Shown: in pieces, positions 7,241-14,279 of the stretch | How the letters are laid out: the number at the start of each line of letters is the position of its first letter | Numbering within the stretch: the first letter of the stretch is position 1 | Origin: AWTP1-13 sp963840075 | GTDB lineage: Bacteria > Pseudomonadota > Alphaproteobacteria > Rhizobiales > Hyphomicrobiaceae | Assembly (NCBI GenBank): GCA_963840075.1 | Contig: CAWIXS010000008.1 | Span: 1-64,000, forward strand | Direction of reading: 5' to 3' | Length of the DNA stretch: 64,000 nucleotides | Notes under the pieces: model-generated | The model's input: only the letters and a program-made list of their open reading frames with translations | Told to the model about the DNA's origin: nothing | Database searches by the model: none | Program-made: the position numbers and the translations under genes

Positions 7241-7726
7241 TTGCGTGTGTTCGCTAAGGCGGCAGTGATGGCTTGGCTGTCGGTTGGGCCGTCAGCTCTT
7301 GCGATCGACCTCCATCACTTCTGGGACCAGCGCTGCGGCGGCTGCCACGGCCATGCAGGTGAGTTCGCCCGCCGCTACCTGAAGGTTGACGTTGGCAGGC
7401 TCATCGGTCGTCACCACACCGACAATCTGCGTCTGTTCCTCGGCCAGCACGAGATGAGTGGCGCCATTGCCGACGAAATCGACGCCATGCTGCTCGCCCA
7501 AGCCTCGACACCGCCGATCTATCAGGAGAGGTGCCGCGCCTGCCACCAGAACGCGGCCGAGATCGCGCGTACGTCGCTTACAGTCGTCGGAGGCAAGGTG
7601 GCGGGACGGCAATCCGGCCGGCCGCTTGCCGACTTCCTGCTCGGGCATGCCCGCCTCAAGCCCGATGAGCTTCCCGTCATCGTTGAAAGCCTCGACCGTG
7701 TGTATCGCGAGGTACACGGTCCGTAG
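7241..7726 (+). CDS. Periplasmic di-haem c-type cytochrome-like protein
   Basis: About 161 residues with a signal peptide (hydrophobic run MAWLSVGPSALA) and two haem c attachment motifs, CGGCH (about residue 31) and CRACH (about 101). Each is followed by a similar stretch (EFARRYLKVDVGRLIGR; EIARTSLTVVGGKVAGR), so the protein is an internal duplication. TTG at 7241 is the preferred start because GAGGAGGAAG lies five bases upstream. It is convergent with the sulfite exporter gene and borders the persulfide cluster. An electron-transfer role in sulfur oxidation is plausible but only contextual. Confidence 0.75.
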   Translation: MRVFAKAAVMAWLSVGPSALAIDLHHFWDQRCGGCHGHAGEFARRYLKVDVGRLIGRHHTDNLRLFLGQHEMSGAIADEIDAMLLAQASTPPIYQERCRACHQNAAEIARTSLTVVGGKVAGRQSGRPLADFLLGHARLKPDELPVIVESLDRVYREVHGP

Positions 7727-7808
7727 GCACGATGTCTGCGTGCACAGCGTCACGGAGCCCTTGCCCTTGCCATCGCCGTCACCGCGCCCACAGGCGCGTT
7801 GTCGCGTG

Positions 7809-8621
7809 TCAATGAGTAACGGCACCGAGCAAGTAGGGCAATCCACGCGCTACGATCGTCACGCCTACCGCGATAATGCCGACGCCGAACACACGGTTCA
7901 GCACGTGACGATTGGATGCCAGCGATGCGTTCAACCGCGATCCTGCGATGCTGCCGACCACGCCGCCGCCGATGACCAGCGCCGCTAGCGACCAGTCGAT
8001 CAACCCTGAAGTGGCGTAGCTCGCGGCCGTCGCCAGGCCGAAGGCCGTGATGGCCACGAGCGAGGTTCCGACCGCATTGGGCAGTGCCATGCCGGTCGCC
8101 AGCATCAGTCCCGGAACGATCAGGAAGCCGCCGCCAATGCCGAAAACACCGGCCAGTGCGCCGACGCCAAAGCCCATGCCGATCAGGCGCGGCAGCAGGT
8201 GGCCCGCGGACTCCTTTGTCAGGCGGACGGCTTCATTCGCGGGCGCGTTCGGCGGCCTCAACATGTTGAGACCGACCGCGATCATGATGAGGCCGAACAA
8301 CGCGAGCAGACGCTGCCCGTCGATCGCCTTGCCGAGCGCGGCCCCGATCAGGGAGCCCACGACACCAGCCGCTGCAAAGACCAACGCACATGGCCACTTG
8401 ACGGAGCCAAGTCGCGCATGGGCGCCAAGGCTTACCGCGGCATTGAGGGCAACGACGATCGCGGCCGTCCCGATCGCAACGTGGGGCGACGAGACTCCGA
8501 CCAGGTAGACCAGCAGCGGCACGGCCAGGATCGAGCCGCCACCGCCGACCAGACCGAGCACGAACCCGACTAGGACGCCGGAGCCGATGGCCAGAGCAGC
8601 GGGGAGGACGGCTATGGGCAC
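7809..8621 (-). CDS. TauE/SafE-family sulfite/sulfonate exporter
   Basis: A 270-residue inner-membrane protein with about eight transmembrane segments in two repeats. Each repeat carries the family-type glycine-rich loop (FVLGLVGGGGSILAVPLLVY near residue 25; GVFGIGGGFLIVPGL near 160). It is the last gene of the minus-strand unit with the rhodanese-type protein and the BigR-type repressor. In this setting it is expected to export sulfite formed when persulfides are oxidised. The start ATG at 8621 lies 10 bases after the stop of the rhodanese gene. Confidence 0.88.
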   Translation of the reverse strand: MPIAVLPAALAIGSGVLVGFVLGLVGGGGSILAVPLLVYLVGVSSPHVAIGTAAIVVALNAAVSLGAHARLGSVKWPCALVFAAAGVVGSLIGAALGKAIDGQRLLALFGLIMIAVGLNMLRPPNAPANEAVRLTKESAGHLLPRLIGMGFGVGALAGVFGIGGGFLIVPGLMLATGMALPNAVGTSLVAITAFGLATAASYATSGLIDWSLAALVIGGGVVGSIAGSRLNASLASNRHVLNRVFGVGIIAVGVTIVARGLPYLLGAVTH

Positions 8622-8631
8622 GGCTGGCTCC

Positions 8632-9168
8632 TTACTCGACTTGCGTCGTCGTCTTGGCGGCCCTCGTCCGGTTCCACGGCATCAGCGCAAGCAGCTTTGC
8701 CATGCCGCACCAGCCTGAGATGCCGGCGAAGGTCAGCCCCGCCCCGACAAACGCCGAGAGGGTGTAGAACGCGGGCGCTGCGACCTTCCCGAGCACGACA
8801 CCGAGGAGCACCAGGCTGCCGGCTGCGATCTGCACCTGGCGCTGGATCTCGATTGGCTGGCTCGCGTCGCGCACAACTGGCAGGCCGGCCCTCTTCCAGG
8901 CTTCGATGCCACCTTCGACGATATAGGCCTCGCAAGCGGCTGCAGCCGCCAGCTTGGACGCGTGAACGGCGGTGCGCTGGCCCGACCGGCAGTGGAAGAT
9001 TGCAACTTGGGGCCGGCGGTCGAGCTCTGTCAGGCGGTCGACGGGATGGTTCCTGGCGCCGGGGATGCGCTCGCGGGCGTGCTCGTCGGGCTCACGGATA
9101 TCGATCAGCGTGGCTCCATCATCAAGCAGACGCTTGGCTTCGGCGGGTGTGATGGTGGGCAGGCTCAT
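8632..9168 (-). CDS. Rhodanese-domain membrane sulfurtransferase (YgaP-like, with DUF2892)
   Basis: 178 residues. An N-terminal rhodanese domain (residues about 1-105) has the active-site loop FHCRSGQRT with its persulfide-carrying Cys near residue 59. A C-terminal two-helix membrane domain of DUF2892 type follows (SLVLLGVVLGKVAAPAFYTL; LTFAGISGWCGMAKLLALM). The architecture matches E. coli YgaP. The ATG at 9168 overlaps the stop of the repressor gene as ATGA, indicating translational coupling in one operon. It moves sulfane sulfur at the membrane next to the persulfide dioxygenase-like enzyme encoded across the promoter. Confidence 0.88.
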   Translation of the reverse strand: MSLPTITPAEAKRLLDDGATLIDIREPDEHARERIPGARNHPVDRLTELDRRPQVAIFHCRSGQRTAVHASKLAAAAACEAYIVEGGIEAWKRAGLPVVRDASQPIEIQRQVQIAAGSLVLLGVVLGKVAAPAFYTLSAFVGAGLTFAGISGWCGMAKLLALMPWNRTRAAKTTTQVE

Positions 9169-9533
9169 GATTTCTCTCTTGCGTTGGCTGGCTTGGACTT
9201 GCGTTGCGGGGCCCCAGTCTCGGGCGGACAGTAGAGCTGCTGGAGGTGTCCGAGCAGCGTTTCCGTCCTGGGATCGGCGATGCGGTACCAGAGCGTCTGG
9301 CTCTCGCGCCGGTACGTCACGATTCCCTCCACGCGCATCTTGGCGAGGTGTTGCGATAGCGCCGATTGCGACAGTCCGACTGCCTCAACCAGGGAACCGA
9401 CCGTGGCCTCCCCCCACTCGACCAATTTGCAAAGGATCATCAGGCGGCGTTCATTGGCCAGCGCGCGCAAGATATCTGCGACCATAGTGGCATTGGCGGC
9501 AAACACGGCCAGATCGGACGGGGCACGAGGCAT
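9165..9533 (-). CDS. bigR: ArsR-family persulfide-responsive repressor (BigR/SqrR type)
   Basis: A 122-residue winged-helix repressor. The recognition region (SLVEAVGLSQSALSQHLAKM) is typical of ArsR proteins. Two cysteines, one in RLMILCKL (about residue 35) and one in QLYCPP (about 101), match the pair that forms a tetrasulfide bridge in SqrR/BigR when persulfides rise. It is transcribed away from the persulfide dioxygenase-like gene. AT-rich palindromes in the shared promoter are its probable operator. When sulfide or persulfide accumulates, repression of both units should be lifted. Confidence 0.82.
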   Translation of the reverse strand: MPRAPSDLAVFAANATMVADILRALANERRLMILCKLVEWGEATVGSLVEAVGLSQSALSQHLAKMRVEGIVTYRRESQTLWYRIADPRTETLLGHLQQLYCPPETGAPQRKSKPANAREKS

Positions 9534-9544
9534 TTTGGTCCCTT

Positions 9545-9592
9545 ACGTAGCTTAGGTATTGCTAATTTAGTAAACGCTAATATATATGTCAA
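9545..9592. promoter_or_regulatory. Divergent promoter with probable BigR operator
   Basis: The gap between the repressor and the MBL-fold gene is strikingly AT-rich. It holds a CTAA-T-TTAG palindrome at 9562-9570 overlapping an inverted repeat TTAG-N6-CTAA at 9567-9580. The hexamer GCTAAT occurs twice (9561, 9576). AT-rich inverted repeats between a bigR-type gene and its target are the known operator arrangement. The assignment to the repressor is by position, not by a proven box. Confidence 0.55.
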
Positions 9593-9625
9593 GCAGAGCG
9601 ATGCTTCCGACGACAGCGAGGCCCA

Positions 9626-10489
9626 ATGCGTCCTATCATCCAAGCGTTCTTCGACGAGCCGACCAATACGGTTAGCTATCTCCTCGCCGACCCGGTGAGC
9701 AGGCGTGCAGCTGTCATCGACCCTGTGCTCGACTACGACCACCGCACCGGCAAGGCCTCCACGAAGTCAGCAGACGCCATCCTTAAAGCCGCGGCAGACG
9801 GCGGAATCCAGATCCATTGGGTGCTCGAGACCCACGCCCATGCCGATCATCTGTCAGGTGCGCCGTACTTCAAGCTCAAGACGGGCGCCAAGGTTGGCAT
9901 CGGCGAGCACATCCGTGAAGTGCAGAGAATATTCCGCCCGGTGTTCAATGCCACAGATCTCAAGGGCGACGGCAGCGAGTTTGATCGTCTCTTCAAGGAC
10001 GGCGAGCGCTTCACCATCGGCACACTCGACGTCGAAGTCCTGCACGTACCGGGGCACACTCCGGCCGACATCGCCTACAAGATCGGCAATACCGTTTTCG
10101 TTGGCGACACGCTGTTCATGCCCGACTACGGCACCGCTCGGGCGGATTTCCCCGGCGGCGATGCGCGCACGCTCTATCGTTCGATACGGAGGCTGTTGTC
10201 GCTACCCTCTGAGACTCGTCTGTTCATGTGCCATGACTACAAGGCGCCGGGCCGTGATCACTATGCCTGGGAGACCACGGTTGGGGAGCAGCGTGCACAC
10301 AATGCGCATGTGAAGGATGGCGTCGATGAGGAGGCGTTCGTTGCCATGCGTGAAGCACGTGACGCGAAGCTTGCAGCACCCCTTCTCTTGCTGCCGTCAA
10401 TTCAGGTCAATATCAGAGCAGGCAAGCTACCGCCCGCAGAGGCCAACGGGATCCACTACATCAAAATCCCTGTAAGGCTGGAGCACTAA
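9626..10489 (+). CDS. MBL-fold persulfide dioxygenase-like enzyme (Blh/ETHE1-like)
   Basis: A 287-residue metallo-beta-lactamase-fold protein expected to oxidise low-molecular-weight persulfides to sulfite. The metal site is visible in THAHADHLSG (about residues 70-79), VPGHTPADI (about 142-150), the aspartate in VFVGDTLFM (about 164) and the histidine in FMCHDY (about 201). The sequence PDYGTARADFPGGDARTLYRS is characteristic of the ETHE1/Blh group. The sulfite exporter and rhodanese lie across the promoter. Together they form a persulfide detoxification system in the cytoplasm and inner membrane. Confidence 0.88.
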   Translation: MRPIIQAFFDEPTNTVSYLLADPVSRRAAVIDPVLDYDHRTGKASTKSADAILKAAADGGIQIHWVLETHAHADHLSGAPYFKLKTGAKVGIGEHIREVQRIFRPVFNATDLKGDGSEFDRLFKDGERFTIGTLDVEVLHVPGHTPADIAYKIGNTVFVGDTLFMPDYGTARADFPGGDARTLYRSIRRLLSLPSETRLFMCHDYKAPGRDHYAWETTVGEQRAHNAHVKDGVDEEAFVAMREARDAKLAAPLLLLPSIQVNIRAGKLPPAEANGIHYIKIPVRLEH

Positions 10490-10534
10490 CGACGGTGCCC
10501 GCGAAGGCGCCAACACGTCACCAATGCGCCTTTC

Positions 10535-10976
10535 TCATGCTGCTGACAAAGCAGCGCGCTCCGGCATTTCTTCCGCCAGCAGCGATGTGATGTCGGAGCT
10601 GCGCTTTAGCGTCTGGCTGACGGGGCATCGTCCCGCGATCGTGAGCAGATGCTGTTGCTCCTCGGTCGACAACTGTCCATCTAGGGAGATGACACGCTCG
10701 AAACGATCCTTGATGTCGCTACCGCTCGCGCGCTGCACATGCCGGAGTTGCACATTGACCCGGCCAAGGCGCAGGCCTTTGCGGTTGGCGTACATCCGGG
10801 TGGTCATTGCAGTGCAGGCGCCGAGGGCCGCAAGCAGCAGCTCGAAGGGGTCGGCGCCCGTCTCGACCTCCGAGTACGACCTGCTCCTCAGCACCCAGCA
10901 CATGATGACCGGCCGTGATGAATTGACCATAAGGGCCGTTGCCGCTTTCGACTACGGTCACCTTGCGTTCGAGCAT
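10535..10976 (-). pseudogene. OsmC-family peroxiredoxin, single frameshift
   Basis: OsmC/Ohr-type proteins reduce organic hydroperoxides or act on persulfides through two cysteines. Both are present here: AALGACTAMT and AGRCPVSQT. The N-terminal 37 residues (MLERKVTVVESGNGPYGQFI...) lie in one frame. The body from TGADPFELLLAALG to the end lies in the next, so one base is gained or lost near 10865. The gene is otherwise full length (about 146 residues). This could be an assembly error. It lies next to the persulfide cluster, convergent with the MBL enzyme. Confidence 0.7.
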
Positions 10977-11027
10977 TTATGACCCCTCCTCTGAGCGTGC
11001 ATCTACCGGGACGCCACATGGTTCCCG

Positions 11028-12914
11028 CTATCTCTGCAGGACGTACGTTCCCGGCGCATCAGCGAGTGGTGCCAGGCCGCTGTATGCGGCTCCCATTGTC
11101 GGCAATCCTGACGGCGAGCCGGATCTGCTTTCAAGCCAGCGTGACCACTCCGGCCACCAGGACCCCTCCTTCACGGGCGTCTGCTTCAGCCATGTCTCCG
11201 GGTCGACATGCCGGTCGGCATCCGCGCGCGTTGTGATGCGGTAGTGGCGGTTGGCATGTCCAGGCTCCGAGACGATGCCCGTATTGTGGCCTCCGCTGGT
11301 GAGCAGGAAGGTCATCTCCGTGTCCATGGTCAGATTGAGCTTGTAGACCGAGCGCCATGGCGCAACGTGGTCGGTCTCCGTGCCGACGACGAAGATCGGC
11401 GCCCGAATGTCGCTCAGCGCCACCGGGCGACCCGCCAGCTCGAAGCGGCCTTCGGCCAGATCGTCGTTGAGGAACATCTTGCGCAAATACTCGCTGTGCA
11501 TGCGATAGGGCATCCGGGTCGCATCGGCGTTCCATGCCATCATGTCGGAGATCGGCTGCCGGTCGCCCATCAGGTAGTCGCGAACGACGCGCGACCAGAT
11601 CAGATCGTTGGAGCGGAGCACGCGGAAGGCACCGGCCATCTGACCGGCATCGAGGTAGCCCTGCTCCCACATGATGTCCTCCAGGTAGGCGACCTGGCTC
11701 TCGCTGATGAACAGCGTCAGCTCGCCTGCCTCGCTGAAGTCTGTTTGTGCAGCAAGCAGGGACAGCGTCTTCAGCCGCTTGTCACCATCTCGTGCCATGG
11801 CGGCGGCACTCGCCGCCAGCAGTGTCCCGCCGAGGCAGTAGCCAACTCCATGCACCGGCCGGTCGGGAACAATGCGTCCAATCGCATCCAGTGCGGCCAT
11901 CGGCCCAAGCGCGTGATAATCCTCCATGCCCAGGTCGCGCTCGTCCGTACCTGGGTTCCTCCACGAGATCATGAAGACCGTGAACCCTTGGCTGACGAGA
12001 TAGCGCACGAGCGAGTTCTTGGCGCTCAGGTCGAGGATGTAATACTTCATGATCCAGGCCGGCACGATCAGGATCGGCTCGGGCCGGGATTGCCCTGTAA
12101 CGGGCTCGTATTGAATGAGCTCGATCAGCCGGTTGCGGTAGACGACCTTGCCTGGCGTAGCGGCGATGTCCTCGCTGACCTTGAATTTCTCGGTGCCCGC
12201 CGGCGGCCGACCGTTGGCGAACCGCTCCCAGTCCTCGATGAAATTCCAGAACCCGCGCAAGAGGTTCTGGCCGCCCTCCGATTGAGTCTTCTTCAGGACA
12301 TCGGGATTGGTCAATAGGAAGTTGGAGGGAGAGAAGACGTCGAGGATCTGCCGGCTGGCGAATTCCAGCGCCCGTTCGTGTTGGGCCGATACGCCGCGAA
12401 TTCCAGTCGTCGCGTTGTGCCACCATTGCTGGTGCAGGAGAAAGCTCTGGTGAATCAGATTGAACGGCCACCTATGCCATTCGGCGCTCTCGAACCTCCT
12501 GTCCTGCGGCAGGGGACAGATGCACGGCTCCACATTCTCGCCGAACCGTGTCATGCAGCGCACCAGGTGGCTGGACAGGCGCGTGCCTTTACGGATTCCC
12601 TTCTGCCAAAGCTGCACCTGCTTGCCGGGCGAAAGGGTCAGATGTGTGAGCCAGTCAAGATAGGTTTCGGCGAGCGCCATCGGCGATAGGCCCTGGGTGA
12701 GGCGCGACATCGCATAGTGCAGAGAGCGGTCGAGCACCTCGGCGAGGCGCAGTGAGGGATCGTCGTCGCGTGCCGCCGTCAGCCCCAGGAGGGGCGCGAT
12801 GCGGGCTGCGGCCAACCAGGCGTCAATCGGATTGAGTGCGCCTTGGGGGTTGTGCTGCGCCACTGGCGAAGGCCTCTCTTCGCGTTTCAACGCCGCCGTT
12901 TTCTGCTGAGCCAT
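11028..12914 (-). CDS. phaC: Poly(3-hydroxyalkanoate) synthase
   Basis: This cytoplasmic granule-associated enzyme polymerises 3-hydroxyacyl-CoA into polyester storage granules. It has about 628 residues, class I length. The lipase-like box GYCLGG holds the nucleophile Cys (about residue 359). The catalytic Asp is in ETDHVAPW and the His in SGGHNTGI near the C-terminus. ATG 12914 (MAQQKTAALK) is preferred over an upstream start because GGGGGAGG lies eight to ten bases before it. A perfect FNR-type palindrome sits about 57 bases upstream, so low oxygen probably induces it. Polymer synthesis would then act as an electron sink. Confidence 0.92.
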   Translation of the reverse strand: MAQQKTAALKREERPSPVAQHNPQGALNPIDAWLAAARIAPLLGLTAARDDDPSLRLAEVLDRSLHYAMSRLTQGLSPMALAETYLDWLTHLTLSPGKQVQLWQKGIRKGTRLSSHLVRCMTRFGENVEPCICPLPQDRRFESAEWHRWPFNLIHQSFLLHQQWWHNATTGIRGVSAQHERALEFASRQILDVFSPSNFLLTNPDVLKKTQSEGGQNLLRGFWNFIEDWERFANGRPPAGTEKFKVSEDIAATPGKVVYRNRLIELIQYEPVTGQSRPEPILIVPAWIMKYYILDLSAKNSLVRYLVSQGFTVFMISWRNPGTDERDLGMEDYHALGPMAALDAIGRIVPDRPVHGVGYCLGGTLLAASAAAMARDGDKRLKTLSLLAAQTDFSEAGELTLFISESQVAYLEDIMWEQGYLDAGQMAGAFRVLRSNDLIWSRVVRDYLMGDRQPISDMMAWNADATRMPYRMHSEYLRKMFLNDDLAEGRFELAGRPVALSDIRAPIFVVGTETDHVAPWRSVYKLNLTMDTEMTFLLTSGGHNTGIVSEPGHANRHYRITTRADADRHVDPETWLKQTPVKEGSWWPEWSRWLESRSGSPSGLPTMGAAYSGLAPLADAPGTYVLQR

Positions 12915-12970
12915 GCGCAAATCCTCCCCCTTCCACATTTAAGATGTTGCGCGCTTCTTCCTCACTCGCG

Positions 12971-12984
12971 TTGACACGTATCAA
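12971..12984 (-). promoter_or_regulatory. FNR/FixK-type box upstream of phaC
   Basis: TTGACACGTATCAA is an exact TTGA-N6-TCAA palindrome. Its centre is about 63 bases before the phaC ATG, compatible with a class II activator site (centre near -41 from a transcription start around 12936). Confidence 0.75.
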
Positions 12985-13022
12985 GCGGGCCGGGGCGCGA
13001 CAGCGCGCCCCCATTGAACGCC

Positions 13023-13320
13023 TCATGCGGCTTCCGGCATGCGCACGATGTCCTCCAACCGGCCGTCCCGCAGCATGAACATGCGATCGAACCGATTGAA
13101 AATCTTCTCGTCGTGGGTCACTGCGATGACGGCCGCTCTGCTCGACGGCCAGCTTGCGCAACAAGTCCATGACGATCCCGGCGCGCTTGGAATCGAGGGC
13201 GGCGGTGGTCTCGTCTGCCAGGATGATGCGGGGACGATTGGCGAGCGCCCGCGCAATCGCAACACGTTGCGCCTCGCCCCCCGACAGCAGGTGTCGTTGA
13301 TTGATCCAGTCCTGCCCCTG
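13023..13320 (-). pseudogene. ABC transporter ATPase, C-terminal remnant (LolD/MacB-like)
   Basis: The signature LSGGEAQRVAIARALANRPR, Walker B IILADETTAALD and the H-loop ending (VIAVTHDEKIFNRFDRMFML) are readable. They lie in two frames, with a one-base shift near 13140. The N-terminal half with Walker A is missing, because similarity stops near 13320 exactly where a lipoate-ligase remnant on the other strand begins. It therefore cannot make an active ATPase. It lies downstream of the low-oxygen phaC promoter region and is part of the decayed zone. Confidence 0.75.
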
Positions 13321-13333
13321 ACGACGATCATTG

Positions 13334-13761
13334 GCAGATATGTCGTCCTCGCAGAACTGTTGCAGGCGACGCTGCGCCGCTATCGAGTTTTCGCCCATAC
13401 CGGTCTTGTTGCCGGCGCCTACTGCCCCGGAACTTACGATCTCGCCGTGGCGGACCGGAAAATCGCCGGCATGTCGCAGCACTGGTTCCGCAACCGCTGC
13501 GGGACCCGCTGCGTCGTGACTGCCGCCTCGATCAATGTCGAGGAGGCACCGGACGAGGTCGCCCGCGTGGTCAACCGATTCTCTCGCTGTGCAGGAAGGA
13601 CGCTCCACTGCGACGCAGGTGCCCTCACTAACGTGCAGCTGTGCGGGGGAACGCCCTCGGTTTGCGGACCTGATTTCGCAGCAGCGGTCATTGACCAGCT
13701 CGCATCGAGCATGAGCGGCATAGCGGCCAGCGCACCGTCTTATCCTGCACCGCAACTTTGA
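13334..13761 (+). pseudogene. Lipoate-protein ligase family, C-terminal remnant
   Basis: About 140 residues of a BPL/LplA-type ligase are readable: YCPGTYDLAVADRKIAGMSQ (the AVxxxKIaGxxQ catalytic-Lys motif), then HWFRNRCGTRCVVTAASINV and the C-terminal region to the stop at 13761. The N-terminal lipoyl-AMP binding half is absent, and no proper start exists at the junction near 13330. The frame runs upstream only through antisense of the ABC ATPase remnant. Two unrelated genes broken at the same point indicate a deletion or recombination joint. Confidence 0.65.
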
Positions 13762-13802
13762 CTTTCTGCTTCGATGGGCGAGCTCAACAGCTTGCTCATG
13801 AG

Positions 13803-13955
13803 CGGGACGACTTGACCGTTCTTGCCTGGCGCCAGGGCAAAACCAAGCGGAGTCCGCACAATAACAATGTCTCGTTCGGCTGCCTTGTCTCGCAGCGCAG
13901 AGAAGGCCTCCGCTTGCTTCTTCTGAAACAACTCGTCGATGGCCTCGCGACGTGG
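13803..13955 (-). pseudogene. LonB-like AAA protease internal fragment
   Basis: About 50 residues (REAIDELFQKKQAEAFSALR, DKAAERDIVIVRTPLGFALA, PGKNGQVVP) match the helical insert of Lon_2/LonB-type proteases, whose full genes are about 2.4 kb. Sequence on either side on this strand is Arg/Pro/Ser-rich and not related. The fragment lies between the lipoate-ligase remnant and ppsA. It is a relic of a stress protease in the low-oxygen gene set. Confidence 0.5.
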
Positions 13956-14216
13956 CGACGAGGCGGTCGACCGCCTCGTGGGCGATGTTGGGCTCGCGCC
14001 CCGCAGGCCGCTGAGCAGCGCCCTCTCCCGCGCCCAGGGCGTGGCCCCCTCATACTCCTTGAGGTTGGCGCGCCCACACGATCCTCCGGTTGCTTGCGGA
14101 TTCGATCTGGGACCATCGGAGGCAACCCGCCTAGTTTGCTCCAACTCGCCACCCGCAAGCAAGGTTGGCGCGGGCGAGACGGTTGCGGCCTCAATGTGTC
14201 AACCGGGACGAACGGA

Positions 14217-14230
14217 TTGAGGAAGATCAA
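14217..14230 (+). promoter_or_regulatory. FNR/FixK-type box upstream of ppsA
   Basis: TTGAGGAAGATCAA is an exact TTGA-N6-TCAA match centred 56 bases before the ppsA ATG, at the expected distance for an activator. Confidence 0.7.
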
Positions 14231-14279
14231 CGCCGAGGCGGGCCGGCTCGCCTTTGAATGAGGGCCGAGGAGCTAGGTC

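Noticed and set aside
9626..10489. Glyoxalase II as product of the MBL-fold gene
   Set aside because: The PDYGTARADFPGG segment and linkage to a BigR-type repressor, rhodanese and sulfite exporter favour a persulfide dioxygenase-like enzyme.
13039..13761. Intact 240-residue lipoate ligase on the plus strand
   Set aside because: The first third of the frame is antisense to an ABC ATPase remnant, so only the C-terminal half is real family sequence.
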